Assembly (NCBI GenBank): GCA_003707065.3
Contig: PPXM03000011.1
Coordinates: 124,001-188,000 of the forward strand
Direction of reading: 5' to 3'
DNA length: 64,000 bases
DNA from: Trigonopsis variabilis
Taxonomy: Eukaryota; Ascomycota; Trigonopsidomycetes; Trigonopsidales; Trigonopsidaceae
In this document: positions 42,658 through 53,625 of the stretch, in pieces
Layout of the letters: every line of letters starts with the position of its first letter
Position numbering within the stretch: the first letter of the stretch is position 1
The notes under the pieces: model-generated
The model's input: the letters and a program-made list of their open reading frames with translations, nothing else
Databases searched by the model: none
What the model was told of the DNA's origin: nothing
Position numbers and translations under genes: made by a program

Positions 42658-45600
42658 CTATCCTTGTACAGTTGCGCCCTGTCTAACCACGTTCAACGGT
42701 AACGTCTCGGGCAGGTTCTCCTCCATCTCGATAATTGCCTCCTCAATCATTTTACCTTGATCAAAAGCAAACGTCAACCCATCCTCATCGCCTCGCTCAG
42801 GAGGCTCATCCGACTTGACGTCGCTCGATGATCGCCCGCTGCTAGACTCGACTGCAATCTCATCGTACTCGGGTAGATCATCGTTCAGTGTTCTCATAGA
42901 TATCATCGAGAGCATCTCGTCCAGCCTCGTTCGAGCTTTATCCCATTCGTTCTCCACGATCTTGCATGCCTCGTACGCCTTTGATATATCCATCGACCGT
43001 ATGTGCCGATGGCCCAATCCACTTTTGCGGTGTTGGCTCTTGTCTTTTATTTCATCATTCAGATGCTGATATCTCGATTCAAGCTCGCTGAGCTGCCTGT
43101 AGCGGTCGATTTCGGGGTATTCGAGATATAAAAGGCGCCCGTTCTTAGACAGCGCAGATAAAATCAGCAAAAAGGACTGGAGCTTCAATTGGTTGTCATC
43201 CAGCCAAAGATGCTGGAGCGTCGTATTGCCAGCCAACATCTGCACAACCGCTGCAGCCCCGCGAGCACCAAGCTTGTTGCCGCCTATTCGGAGCGTTTGC
43301 AAGGTCTGGTTCTTGCCGAGACAAGGAATAGCATAAGCAAGCTCCGCCCCAAGACATGAGGACTGCAGCTTGCTAGTCTCCCCCGTGAGATTCAAGTCTA
43401 TCAAGCAGCTATTGTACTCAAACACGTCACCCAGAAGTTTACATGACTCAGCAGAGGCATCATCAGGCAGCAGAGGCGACGACAAGTCAAAGTGAGTGAT
43501 GACGTTATTCTTCGCAAGCGCCCGAAACAGTCTGGCCAAAAGCTTCTCGGTCTTGAACTCTGCCCTCGAGAGCGAAATCCGAGTCACTGCTGTTTGGGTT
43601 TCAAACACATCCATGAATTCAGAAAAGCCTTCACTTAGGGGGTTATCTCCAGCACAGAAATAGATGTCCCGCTGCTTGTTGGGGTTCCGGTCCAAGGCTT
43701 GGAGGATGGCGCCGATTTGACGCCCATTCAAACGGCATCCTTGTAAAGACAGGTATCCCAGATGTTTGGACGCTTCATCTTGACAAAACGTACACAGAGC
43801 TTGCACCGATGCTTCACTAAGGCCTGCCTGATCAAGAACAAGCTCCTGTATTTGAGTAAGGCGAATAAAAGTTTCAGCGCTTATTAGGGCTGCTCTTTCA
43901 GCCATTCGAAAGGCTCGCATTCGGAGGATATTGAGAGCAGGAAGACTAGCCAGAGAGTCGTTAATCGTCTTGACTGACATTCTTGCTGGGTTTTCAGATA
44001 GATCGAGGACACTAACTGAAGGCCCTTGCTGTTCCAAGGCGCGAAGGAGACGAGCAAGCTCAGGTTCATGCAGTCCGCACTGAGCGACTTCCAGGCCTTC
44101 GATAACGACTCCAGCAGCGGATGCCGTTTCAAGAAGGTAATCTAGATCGAACGGGGACAACGCGAGACCGGAGAAGTTGAAGAAAGTCAAAGCAGTCAGG
44201 TGACGACAGCAAAGCGGGAGGAGAGCCTCTAGGATCTCGTTCCCATCGGGATCACTTGGACCCTCCAAACAGTAGGACAAATCCAATGATTTGAGCTGCC
44301 AACTGCTGGTCGCAAGGGCCTTCAGCTCAGATTTAAGCACGGTACGACTGGAGCCGTCATGCGAAACAGACACTTTGAAATGAGGTCCAAAGTTGCCCGT
44401 CTCGATGTAGTCTCGCTCATTGCCTGAATATTGGTCAATGACCTTTCTCAACACTGAGAAGGACACTCGAGCAAACGAAATGACGTGGAAGGAATCATTC
44501 CATCGTAGAGATCTAAAAACAACGAGAAGCTCGAGCATTGTATAAGTGGCATTTACCTTGGGTGGCAATAGATAGAAGACCGTCCAACCTCTGATGTCCT
44601 CGTCGACCGCATAACAGATATTAGACGCGTCGACGCCAAAGGCAGTACAATAAGCGGACAAAGTCCTTTCAAATCCACGGTACTCGGGCACTTCGTCCTC
44701 CTCGATATGATTGAGCGGCCGATCAAACAAGAAACTAGGCAGCTCGAGTGCGATTGGCGAATAGCGCCAGCAGGGACGAAGAAAGTGAGCACAGCGGCGC
44801 AGTCCGTCGACGAAATCAGGAGCAGCAAAAGAAGACAGATAGAGTACTGTTGGGGGCGAACAAGGAACTCTGAAGTAGAGAGCAATCGCCGAGTTGGTGG
44901 CTGTGAACGATATCCGCGACAAGGCAAGGAGACCGAAAGACCCTAGTATCTCAGGATTCTTGGATGAAGAGAGAATGTGGATGGAATGATAGCCAATGCA
45001 AGCTATACAGGACCCAGACACGAGTTTAGAGATATCATCGGCGCCGTGGCGTATCCGGTTGTGATAGTAGACTGCACGACAGGCACTGAAGGTCTGAACA
45101 TAAAGGTCGTTTGCGGTCTCTAATTTAGAAAGGACTGCGAACCGGGAGTCTGGGTCGAGACTGGTGCAATTATTGGAAAAAGTCCGGCAAGTGTTGTAAA
45201 GCATCTGCTGCCAAGACTCGGTATCATTCCTGGTCAAGAGGTTGAGCATTATAGATCGAGCCCCATCTTGGGTTGAGGTGTAGATTTCGATATGTAACGG
45301 GCTCACATCGACCACTGAGATCACCTTGGAAAGCTCGCAGATGACCTTGAAATCGGCATCGATTTGGCTGTTTCGTTTTCCATCGTCCATAGCAGGGGCC
45401 AGGGAAGCCAGGGGAAAGTGAGCTTGGGCGCCTCTGCGAGAGCGGAAGCGAATGAGCTGGCTGTCAGTAAGAACCAGGTAATCAGTCTTCTTTGCCCGTA
45501 ACAGCCCGACGCTCGAGACCACTGGCCCTGAGTATAAGGCTTCACCGGATATCTGCTGAGGAACGGGCGAACCAGCCTCTTGCTCGGTGCGCCCCAGGCT

Positions 45601-46005
45601 AGACAGAGACAGCCCAGAGAAGTACGACGACGAGCGACGGCTCTTGAGGCGAGGCGAGAACGAGGCCAAGGCGTCGGGAGAAACAGAAGGAGAAGAATCA
45701 GCGCTGGTTTTGCTTTCAATCGACGACGCTATCGAGGGCTTCCTCTGGTGTGAAAGAGGAGGAGTCGACTGAGGTGATGAGGCAAGAGGCAAAGCCATTG
45801 ACTTGATAGATACAAAAGACTTTGAGCGAGACGTATGAGAGTTTGTATTGCAAGCCCTGGACAGGGTTCCAGGCGAAGTGTCGATCCGCAGGCCTTCGAG
45901 AGGAGACGGCGGTTCTCGACTGTGTGATGAGATCGACGAGGACCGTTTCCCAAGTTTAAATCCAGGCAATAATCTCGAACGACGGTTAGAAATGGTGTCG
46001 ACCAT
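42658..46005 (-). CDS. large leucine-rich-repeat protein with PH-like N-terminal region
   Basis: Single exon, 1115 aa. The first 150 residues are Ser/Pro-rich and probably disordered. A PH-like segment follows (ALYSGPVVSSVGLLRAKKTDYLVLTDSQLIRF..., SKVISVVDVSPLHIEIYTS). Residues of about 540-950 hold many ribonuclease-inhibitor-type leucine repeats (LKSLDLSYCLEG, HLTALTFFNFSGLALS, LQTLRIGGNKLGARGAAAVV, LQHLWLDDNQLK), then a helical part (LSELESRYQHLNDEIKDK) and an acidic tail. PH plus RI-type LRR resembles CARMIL-family actin regulators, but I cannot prove orthology. It lacks introns. Confidence 0.82.
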   Translation of the reverse strand: MVDTISNRRSRLLPGFKLGKRSSSISSHSREPPSPLEGLRIDTSPGTLSRACNTNSHTSRSKSFVSIKSMALPLASSPQSTPPLSHQRKPSIASSIESKTSADSSPSVSPDALASFSPRLKSRRSSSYFSGLSLSSLGRTEQEAGSPVPQQISGEALYSGPVVSSVGLLRAKKTDYLVLTDSQLIRFRSRRGAQAHFPLASLAPAMDDGKRNSQIDADFKVICELSKVISVVDVSPLHIEIYTSTQDGARSIMLNLLTRNDTESWQQMLYNTCRTFSNNCTSLDPDSRFAVLSKLETANDLYVQTFSACRAVYYHNRIRHGADDISKLVSGSCIACIGYHSIHILSSSKNPEILGSFGLLALSRISFTATNSAIALYFRVPCSPPTVLYLSSFAAPDFVDGLRRCAHFLRPCWRYSPIALELPSFLFDRPLNHIEEDEVPEYRGFERTLSAYCTAFGVDASNICYAVDEDIRGWTVFYLLPPKVNATYTMLELLVVFRSLRWNDSFHVISFARVSFSVLRKVIDQYSGNERDYIETGNFGPHFKVSVSHDGSSRTVLKSELKALATSSWQLKSLDLSYCLEGPSDPDGNEILEALLPLCCRHLTALTFFNFSGLALSPFDLDYLLETASAAGVVIEGLEVAQCGLHEPELARLLRALEQQGPSVSVLDLSENPARMSVKTINDSLASLPALNILRMRAFRMAERAALISAETFIRLTQIQELVLDQAGLSEASVQALCTFCQDEASKHLGYLSLQGCRLNGRQIGAILQALDRNPNKQRDIYFCAGDNPLSEGFSEFMDVFETQTAVTRISLSRAEFKTEKLLARLFRALAKNNVITHFDLSSPLLPDDASAESCKLLGDVFEYNSCLIDLNLTGETSKLQSSCLGAELAYAIPCLGKNQTLQTLRIGGNKLGARGAAAVVQMLAGNTTLQHLWLDDNQLKLQSFLLILSALSKNGRLLYLEYPEIDRYRQLSELESRYQHLNDEIKDKSQHRKSGLGHRHIRSMDISKAYEACKIVENEWDKARTRLDEMLSMISMRTLNDDLPEYDEIAVESSSGRSSSDVKSDEPPERGDEDGLTFAFDQGKMIEEAIIEMEENLPETLPLNVVRQGATVQG

Positions 46006-47162
46006 CTAGAGGTGTCAGTACTGATCTCGTTCGCCGACCGTCAGCATCGTCCGAGCCAAGATGCCCTGTTTACTCTACAGTGACAGGCGTCTGGCACGAC
46101 GACCGATAACCCGCTCGAACTCACTATGAAAGAAAGGGGAAGAAACCAAGAATCTGTTCAAAAACACCCAAACAACCAACCCAATAAAGAATGAGAATGC
46201 AGCAAGCGAGAGAAGTGTGATGCGAGGCGTGCAGTTGCCAAGCTGTTGTTGGGTCAACCCGGATTCGCTCGATACCAACACAAAGGTCAATGTGATGAGA
46301 TAAATACAAGTCGATACTAAACCACGCTTCCTACCGGATAACGTAATAGGTCTCTAAATAGAAGTACACGCACAAAAACGGACAGATGAGGCTGTCTAAG
46401 AAACTCTTGTTCTCGAGCACCACGCTCCAAACTACCGACTTGGGTGACCGTCTGTCTTTGTCTGACCACGACGTTCTCGGACGCTTTGTGTATGTTCTAA
46501 CATCTCCCACAAAGACTACGCATCTTCTTCACCAGGATCAAGCGCCTATCGCTGTTATGCACCTGCCATGCAGCTGCTGCAAGCCATCAGTCAATGTAAG
46601 GCGGAGCCATATCTGGGCTACATACGGCAACTCCACCACTCATCCGAAACGCCATGCTGATCATCATCGCATGGCCCTCCGATGAGGAAAGGGAAAAGCT
46701 CCATATCACACAGCGTTCCTTTTAAGCTCATTTTAGATTTGGATTGCCGTTTGGATTGCTTTTTGGTTGAATCACAAGGGTGCCAAACGGTTCAGGCCAT
46801 CGCCTAGTTTTGACCTGGTTCCTGCATTTCCGAGGCAATCGCTGATTGTCGTCCCGCTACCGCTCAATCTGTCCTGTCACCTCTAATTGTCTCCCGCCCT
46901 GCCCAAGAAAGAAGGACGATGACTAAGCGAGTCCAAAACAGACTGCAGGAATGCCGGATGGAGGAAGAGAGGAACGATGCGTGGACTGCCTGAGTATACA
47001 CAAGACAGATAAAATACGCGAGATAGACCACAATACTTCAATTCAACAATTTTACACAGCCAAATCCGGTCAATACGGCTCCAAATGGACAGCCATTCCT
47101 TTTCCCCAAAACTCCTTTGGATCAATCTGTTCTGCCCGATCGAGGGCATGTATCCTATGCTT
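46006..47162. other. 1.2-kb intergenic region, LRR gene / DRE2
   Basis: No confirmed gene. A minus-strand frame at about 46075-46365, preceded by an acceptor-like CTATTTAG, encodes two membrane-like segments (LVSTCIYLITLTFVLV and LAAFSFFIGLVVWVFLNRFLV) but no ATG; it may be an exon of an unrecognised small membrane protein. The plus-strand frame 46386-46685 lacks any family resemblance. Confidence 0.35.
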
Positions 47163-48086
47163 TTATAAATCGTCCGCCAGTCCATCCAACGTGACCACCT
47201 GTCCGGGCTTGAAGGGAGGAAGGCCAAGGTAAGGGCATCCGTCACAGCGGAACGCATCGCCCAGGGCACAGCTGCCGCAACTGCCCACTTTGCCTTGAAC
47301 GGTGAAATCAATCTCGGTCAAGTCAGCAGTGGTGAGCTGCACAGCCTCACCCTGCTTCGACTTGGAAACCCTATCTAGCACCGCTCGCTGGTTCCGTTTC
47401 TGGTTATCCTCCTCGGCAAGCTCAAGTTCCTTCAGCCCACACGTACAGTCTTTGCAAGCTTTCCGCCTCCTCTTTCCCGGGCCAGGATCACACTTGGGAG
47501 GTAGGACGATAGGCGCAGAGACGTCTTCGACCAGCGACGCTTCGTCGATGATTTCATCGTCACTCTCATCAAAGAAAGCACTCTTGTCTTTGGCCGACGC
47601 CGACTGAACGGGCTGCTCAGGCGGATTGGGCCGTCGAGCAAACTTGGCTATCTTGCTCGCCCCCTTGGAGGAGCCTTTTCGTAGACTGACAACCTTTGGC
47701 CCGCTCTCTCGCGGCCTGTACCAGTTTCCTTGCTCATTAACCAGAAAACCAGCGGCTATAGCGTCTAAACTTTGCTTGGCCACCGAGACCTGGCCCTGGA
47801 TCTCTCCACCGGGAACCAAAGCAGCCAGCATCTGGGGGAAAACCGACTTAGGCAGCATGATTTCAGGCATACTATCGGGCCCTACTATAGAGATTGACGA
47901 ATATCGACCTGGAGCCAGCGAGGCCTCTCCAGCGGCGAGACGATCAATCATCTGATGACTGACCTCCACCCCGTCGAGCTCGCCGAGGCGCGAAATTTTC
48001 TGGGACAGCACCTGGGGCTCCGCAGCCAAAGCCGGATGGATTAAGGCGAGCGTCTGAGCACTTGAATCCACAAACGTCGGAGACAT
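47163..48086 (-). CDS. DRE2: Dre2/anamorsin, cytosolic Fe-S assembly factor
   Basis: Single exon, 307 aa. Dre2 takes electrons from Tah18 for cytosolic-nuclear Fe-S cluster assembly. The N-terminal 130 residues form the methyltransferase-like domain without a SAM motif ([14 protein letters not shown]). A linker with acidic DESDDEIID follows. The C-terminal CIAPIN1 domain has both cluster sites: site 1, C-x11-C-x2-C-x-C, ends in ACKDCTCG; site 2, the twin CX2C, is [26 protein letters not shown] closes the domain. All eight Cys are present. Confidence 0.97.
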   Translation of the reverse strand: MSPTFVDSSAQTLALIHPALAAEPQVLSQKISRLGELDGVEVSHQMIDRLAAGEASLAPGRYSSISIVGPDSMPEIMLPKSVFPQMLAALVPGGEIQGQVSVAKQSLDAIAAGFLVNEQGNWYRPRESGPKVVSLRKGSSKGASKIAKFARRPNPPEQPVQSASAKDKSAFFDESDDEIIDEASLVEDVSAPIVLPPKCDPGPGKRRRKACKDCTCGLKELELAEEDNQKRNQRAVLDRVSKSKQGEAVQLTTADLTEIDFTVQGKVGSCGSCALGDAFRCDGCPYLGLPPFKPGQVVTLDGLADDL

Positions 48087-48560
48087 GATGAAGCGTTGGG
48101 TGAGTCGAGTCTGGTTGCGAAGTCAACCACAACCCGCTGTTACGGATTAGGAAAAATTTTGCCCGATGACTAATGGGCTTTGCGACGTTGTCCGTAGGCG
48201 GCCCGATAAGCGTTTCTCTGTTATCTCCCGCCTTTTCTCTCAGCTACAGCTGAGACTATTTAGGGACTTGCGCATCCTGTAGCTACACAGTCTGGAAGTA
48301 ACTCATGCTCTAGCCACTCTACTCGCGACTGATTTATCCACGCTTGATCAACGCAAGACGTACTACTGCCAGGGTATACTAGTTATTTGTTTACGATCTG
48401 GTTGCCTGCTTTCTTGATTATACCCCTCTCGTCCTTGCCCCTCAATGTCAGCCATGTCCTATCTGATCTGGTCTATCCCGAACCCATGGATCACACGTGC
48501 TGGCGAGACAGTAACAGAGCAAGGTTATAACGGTATGATTTCAGAGGTACCCTGATATCG

Positions 48561-48664
48561 GTAGAGAAGGGCGCCTACTGAGTTTGAAGATAGTTACCGA
48601 GAGCACCTTCTCAGTTTGAAATAGTTACCGAGAAGAGCACCTGTTCAGGTTGAAATAGTTACCA
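48561..48664. repeat. imperfect tandem repeat, three units of about 31-35 bp
   Basis: Each unit has the shape CTnAGTTTGAAATAGTTACCGA preceded by an AG-rich spacer with GCACC/GCGCC. The three copies share the core TTGAA(G)ATAGTTACC. The repeat is non-coding and lies in the intergenic region between DRE2 and the DUF1761 gene. Confidence 0.8.
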
Positions 48665-49376
48665 AGCTGTATTGGCTGCGTTCTGAGTTCGCAACAGACT
48701 GAGTTTCATTTATATCATAAGATCTCATTACTGCTGATTCTGCGGATGGTAAAGATCCGTAATGAGCCAGCATTCAGCGTATCCCGAGCTCAACGTGGTG
48801 ACAAGAGCCTCTAGTTTTACAAACCATTCTTCAAATGTATATCTCTTTGGTCATCATTAGCTCTTTTCCCTCAATTCAGGTGATGCTTCAACCTGAGTGC
48901 GCTCTGATGGTCATCTTCGCTCGTTTGCTTCAATCCGGTATCTGCTTTCCCGATCTTTTCAATAATTGGGTTATACTAAATTACTTATAGTCGTCTGATA
49001 CCTTTGTGGACGTCCACTACGGACAAAGACCTGTCCACGTTCTGATTCCTCTCGGTTACTTTTGCCGGAAGATCAGCCTTTTCTGTTGAGTCGTGTGAAT
49101 TTCCCACACTCTGCGGGCTGGACTTGAACTGTCGTGTCCTCAATTGCGTCGCAGAGCTCCTTTCTACTCGTCTTGTCCGGCGCTGCTTCCGTGGTCTTTC
49201 CTTTCTTGCAGCAGCAATCGAATGCCGGCCGCATCGATCGCGGCTCAGGCTTTTCGATCTGTCGATTAGGCTATGGTGACGATGGGAAACCCCTCCAATG
49301 ACGTCAATGGAGCTGCTTTGAGCTCATCGTGAAAATGTATTGGTTCTTGCCCTTCGGCAATACATCATTCCGGGAC

Positions 49377-49384
49377 TATAAAAG
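49377..49384 (+). promoter_or_regulatory. TATA box of the DUF1761 gene
   Basis: A perfect TATAAAAG 44 bp upstream of the ATG at 49428, implying a leader of only about 15-20 nt. Confidence 0.6.
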
Positions 49385-49427
49385 GCCTTGGCCTCGCCTC
49401 TGTTTGCCGACCTGTTAGTTTTGTATC

Positions 49428-49944
49428 ATGTCTACTCACTACCTTCCTTCTGTCAAACCAAGGTAAATATCCGGTTCGACTCTTTGCTGACTGGTTTAGC
49501 GCAATTGCCGTCGGCACCATCTTCACCCACGGTGCTTCCCTCGTGGCGTCTGGCCCGCTCTTTGGTGAAGCCTACCGTCGTGCCCGCTCCTCAGATACTC
49601 CCGAAGAGTTTGTGAAGTCCCGCGAGGCCACGTCTGCGCTCTCCTTCTGGGGCAGTTCTCTTGCTGGCTCCGGTTTACAAGCCTATGCGGTCGCCGCCTT
49701 GATCAACCTGACCGGAACGTTTACATACAAGGGCGCTGCCTACCTGGGAGGATTTGTCTTCACAATCGCTACTGTTCCCACTCTCCTCAACGGTCTTCTA
49801 ATTGAAAAGCGCCCCTCGAATTACCTTCTCGTCAAGGCCTTCTCGTCCCTAGTCGAGACCGTCGGTCTGGCGCTTACCCTGACGTGGTGGGGAACTCGAC
49901 CTGACCCGTTGGGATCGTTGCCGGGCAAGAATTCTTTAGCATAA
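49428..49944 (+). CDS. DUF1761 family membrane protein
   Basis: Exons 49428-49462 and 49500-49944, 159 aa; the intron is 37 nt. Four hydrophobic segments are visible: AIAVGTIFTHGASLVASGPLF, GSSLAGSGLQAYAVAALINL, YLGGFVFTIATVPTLL and VETVGLALTLTWWGT. The pattern, including SREATSALSFWGSS and the middle TGTFTYKGAAYLG, fits the fungal DUF1761 family. Function is unknown. The TATA box and biased codons suggest good or inducible expression. Confidence 0.8.
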
Positions 49945-50201
49945 ATAATCGTGTGGTACGCCCTGGTGATTGGGCTCGATTACGATGTCAATGATCATAT
50001 CCATACACAGCTGAGTTATTTCGGTCGTAGTAGTCATGTGCTTGACGTAGCTCCACACTTGGGTGATCAGTAACGCCGGATGGCGTAATACTGGCCCTGC
50101 CCCACTGTGTTGATAAAGAGGAATACGCTAACAGACAATGCAGTCTGTCATGTGATCGCAGACGGTCTATTCAGTATTTAAACACCGGGGAATATAATAC
50201 A

Positions 50202-51813
50202 CTATTGTACAGTAGTCGCGTGGTTCGACTCTTCTTTCTGGGCTCGCAGAACGCGCAGCTCGGTATCGAGCTTGTCTGCCTGTCTCTTTGTCTCCAGCAG
50301 GAGCTGGGTCGCCTGCATGAGGATGTCATACTTTGCACACACGGCTGCCGTGGGCATAACCGGTACTTTTGGAATTCCCAGCTCCGCCAACAGGGCGACC
50401 GCCTTGCCCTGCAACGTAGGTTTCAGCGTGGCGATTTTTGTCGAGCGCACATAGACCCCAGGCGAGCACTTATCGAGCCACTGCAGGCCATACGTAGCCT
50501 CGTCCTTGACGCGGATTTTGCGGCTGACCACTGCGGCCGACTGCGCCATTATGGCAGCCTTCTTTTGAGCAGCAGCATTGGCGGCGCTCGACGACGGACC
50601 GGGCGAGCTCGTTCGTCGAGAATCCATGCTGGTCAGCGGACTGGGCGAGCTTTCGCGAAGGTTGGACGGAACAAGATTTCGTCGTTTGCGGTTCTTATCG
50701 GCCATCAGCATGTTGCTCGTGAACGCAGCCAGCCCGCGGGAGCTCTGGTACTGGGCAATCGACCCGGTCGGCTGAGGAGCGTCGAGTAGTTGGAGAAGTT
50801 CCTCTCGTTCTGACTGCATCTTCTTTGCATTAGCCTCCAGTTTCCGCGACTCTGCAATGAGCATTTCTTCTTCTGCGATCTCGGAAGGAGTTCGTTTGAA
50901 CAGCTTCTCCAGATACTCCTTGCGCGCTATTTCCTTCTCTTTGGAGTAATCCAGACTTTCGTAGTACTCCGTTTCCGCGGAGCTCCACTGCGCACCGGTC
51001 AAGTCGCGCCGAATCTCCATCAGTTTGCGACAGCCGTGATAATACCTCTCTTTGAGGTCTTCCAGCGACCGCACGGGAGGGCTCAGTTGCTTCTCTTCGC
51101 CCTCTGTCCTGTGCGATAGTAGATACTCGTTGTAATCGTACCGATCGTATATGACTGGCCAGCGAAGGTCATACTCGCCGCAAAGGTCAAATAAATACCT
51201 GGTCTCTTCGAAATCCCACGTCGGCAGCTGCATTCCCAAGTCATACTCTTCCGAGCTGAAAGTGGCGATATCTATCTTTGTGTCGTATTTGGAAAAGCTA
51301 TACTCACTGTTTATCACCACATCTTGGCTTTTCTTTGGCTCTTGTTTGGACTCTTGCCCGTTCCCTAGATCCATCTCCACGTCTTCCATTTGCTCCTGAG
51401 CGGCTGCTTCGTCATCTTCCACCGGTCCGTCAGGCTCCTCTGTCCTTTCTGCTAAAGTCACCGAAGGATATGGCGCGGTATCGCGACTTCCTCGAACCCA
51501 GTGGTTCAATCTTAGGCCATCCTTCCTTTCTGGAATCGTGAAACATGTCCAGCCCCAAGAAGCAGGCTTGGAAAGCCACGCCGGCTTCTCTTTGAACTTG
51601 GTCTCCATGATGTCCACCGGAGGCGTATTATCCCCCAGCAAAGCATAGAGCTCTCGTCTCATTCCCTCGGCTAGCCGTCAGAAGGACCACACCATCGTAC
51701 ATACCAACCCGCTTGGTCTCGAACTTGGGCCGTTTCACAGGCGGCTTTGATTGCTGGCGCTGGGAGGCCTCCCTGGGGAGGTCCAGCATATCCCTGACGT
51801 CGGCAGAAGACAT
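50202..51813 (-). CDS. SWC4: SWR1/NuA4 subunit SWC4 (DMAP1 homologue)
   Basis: Exons 51813-51705 and 51670-50202, 525 aa; the intron is 34 nt. SWC4 belongs to both the SWR1 H2A.Z-deposition complex and the NuA4 acetyltransferase. The N-terminus is SADVRDMLDLP, the junction reads KRVA|EGMRRELYALLGDNTPPV, and the SANT/Myb-like part is YDLGMQLPTWDFEETRYLFDLCGEYDLRWPVIYDRYDY. Then come YYHGCRKLMEIRR and a coiled region with FKRTPSEIAEEE. The C-terminal DMAP1 domain has KVPVMPTAAVCAKYDIL. An acidic insertion (about residues 120-150) precedes the SANT domain. Confidence 0.94.
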
Positions 51814-52208
51814 GATTAAGATGGGTCGTGGTCGTTGCTAGGTGAAGCGAGTGGCCAGCGTAGCACTAAAATCCTGTCCATTCATGTTACCACCGTTCTA
51901 GTCGGATTAGTTGCTTGTCGGATTAGTGATTCTACAAACTTTGATAGAATCTTTCGTAGATTTATACAAGTTTATCGTGTGGTTGCAGGTCATTTTGGGA
52001 TTCTGCTATTCTGCTATTCTGCTATCTCGACTATTGTGTGAAAAGAGCTAGTAGAGACCTTCTCATAGTCTAGAAAGGGGTGCGTACGAGCACTGCCAGC
52101 CTTGCTGGGCTCTTGTGCTAGTAGCAGTTGCTGGCCGTTGCCATCCAGAGCTGGTTGATTGCGCTGATACAACAACGCGTGTTTACTTCAAAGGCTTTGA
52201 CTTGCAGG
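51814..52208. other. divergent intergenic region, SWC4 / SPC25
   Basis: 395 bp bidirectional promoter region. TTCTGCTATTCTGCTATTC-type short repeats occur near 52000-52025. No gene. Confidence 0.5.
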
Positions 52209-52922
52209 ATGAGTGGAGCCGATGTTTTGTCAGTGGGGCGGGCCGATTTCGGGTTTGCGAGCCTCAAGACTCAGATGGATGAGTTCACGTCGACGTTTAA
52301 CCGGTACATTGACACGGAACGGCGCCAGCTGCTGGAGGCACGGGCGAGTCACAATGAACAGGCCGCGGAGGACCGCGAAAAGGCAAAGGCGCTGCAGAAT
52401 CAGATCGACCAAGCGAAGCAGAAGCAAGCAGATCTAGCAGGCCTGGTTGCCAAAGAGCGACAAGAGATAGCAGAGTCGGACGAGGCCGTCCAGCGGTATC
52501 GCGAAAGAAAGGCGGCCATCGAGGACGCCAAGAAGCGTCTAGAAAGTCAAATGGAATCGGTGCGGTCGGCCATCATGGCCCGCCGCCAGCAGATAGCCGC
52601 CGAGCGCGAAGAGCTGGCGACGTCCGAGGCGCTCAAGCTCCCGGAACTCGAGCGGTGGCAGACAGTATTGGGGCTGCGAATCCGGGGAGCAGGCCAGCCC
52701 GATATCCTCGACTTTGTGTTTCTAAACGTCGATCCGAGCGACTGGAGCCGGGAGTTTTCGTTTACGGTGGATCTCGCCTCGAGAGACTATCAGGTTGTCA
52801 GGTGCCAGCCTGCCTTATCTCGCGAGGTGCTGGGGCAACTGGTGGAGACGCTGAATGAGACCAGAGAGTTCCACGTCTTTCTAATGGGCATCCGATCGGC
52901 GTTCAAGCAATTAACCATATGA
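52209..52922 (+). CDS. SPC25: kinetochore protein SPC25
   Basis: Single exon, 237 aa. SPC25 is the NDC80-complex subunit that, with SPC24, docks the complex onto the inner kinetochore. Residues of about 20-160 form a continuous coiled coil (heptads rich in Glu, Gln, Lys, Arg). The C-terminal globular domain has LGLRIRGAGQPDILDFVFLNVD, REFSFTVDLASRDYQVVRCQP and LVETLNETREFHVFLMGIRSAF, as in the family. I chose the ATG giving MSGADVLSVG; upstream sequence ending in TTGCAG could be a 5' UTR splice acceptor. CENP-C, another kinetochore gene, lies 18 kb away with no obvious link. Confidence 0.92.
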   Translation: MSGADVLSVGRADFGFASLKTQMDEFTSTFNRYIDTERRQLLEARASHNEQAAEDREKAKALQNQIDQAKQKQADLAGLVAKERQEIAESDEAVQRYRERKAAIEDAKKRLESQMESVRSAIMARRQQIAAEREELATSEALKLPELERWQTVLGLRIRGAGQPDILDFVFLNVDPSDWSREFSFTVDLASRDYQVVRCQPALSREVLGQLVETLNETREFHVFLMGIRSAFKQLTI

Positions 52923-53625
52923 CATGGAATTAGATTAATGGCTAGTGTATTTTAGGGATAGGGATAAACATGATGACAAATCCAGGTAGACAGTCACTTT
53001 TTTCCACTGGGCAAACTCAATTCCAAACCAAGAAACAACCACAAGCCAGTAGATCCATGACACACGGTGCAAAAACACAACAAACAAAAGGCTAAGTTAA
53101 GGGGATCACTACTTACCCCTTAAGGCGGCCAGGATCGGTCTCGTTTAAAAGGTACGGCGAAACCAGCTTCTCCAATAGAACGGGGAATTTCGCCGCACCT
53201 TCGCCGCACATTAGCTTCATTCTACTGGCGGCGGAACCGAGCAAGCGAGGCCGGTTCAGCGCAAGACTCACGACCAACCCCGCCAAAAACAAGGGAAAAA
53301 GCAAACGAACGTAATCAGATGATCTTGATGCGGTCACTCCACGGAGATATAAGTTCGGGATGATGTTAATCACGCGGGCTTGGGGTGCGGCGCACCAGGA
53401 CTATTTGCGTCATGAATTGGTAGCACTTGGTTCTTCGCCACAGCCAAAGACGTTTGGTATCGCCCAGATTGCCACAGTTGACTTTGGGCCCACCGCCGCA
53501 CGCGCCACCCCGAGAAAAATCGGCGCCTGGCTGTTCCACAAGCACCAGCGGACGTTGCTGCAACGTTCACTCCCTCCGTTCAGCGTTTTCCCGACTCATC
53601 AGACCCGTACCCACCTTGCCCGACG
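52923..53625. other. intergenic region, SPC25 / SSN6
   Basis: 703 bp, GC-rich towards SSN6. A minus-strand frame 53113-53373 encodes one hydrophobic segment but starts without ATG and ends at a TAA formed by a donor-like GGGTAAGT. I do not call a gene. Confidence 0.4.

Larger units (their letters stand above)
48087..49427. other. 1.3-kb intergenic region, DRE2 / DUF1761
   Basis: The longest gap in the window. It contains three imperfect copies of a 31-35 bp repeat at 48561-48664 and, at its right end, a TATA box for the next gene. No coding frame of note. Confidence 0.5.

Noticed and set aside
53113-53373. 86-codon minus-strand frame with one hydrophobic segment
   Set aside because: Starts with GTG, ends at a TAA inside a donor-like site, and no upstream ATG exon or downstream exon could be joined in frame.
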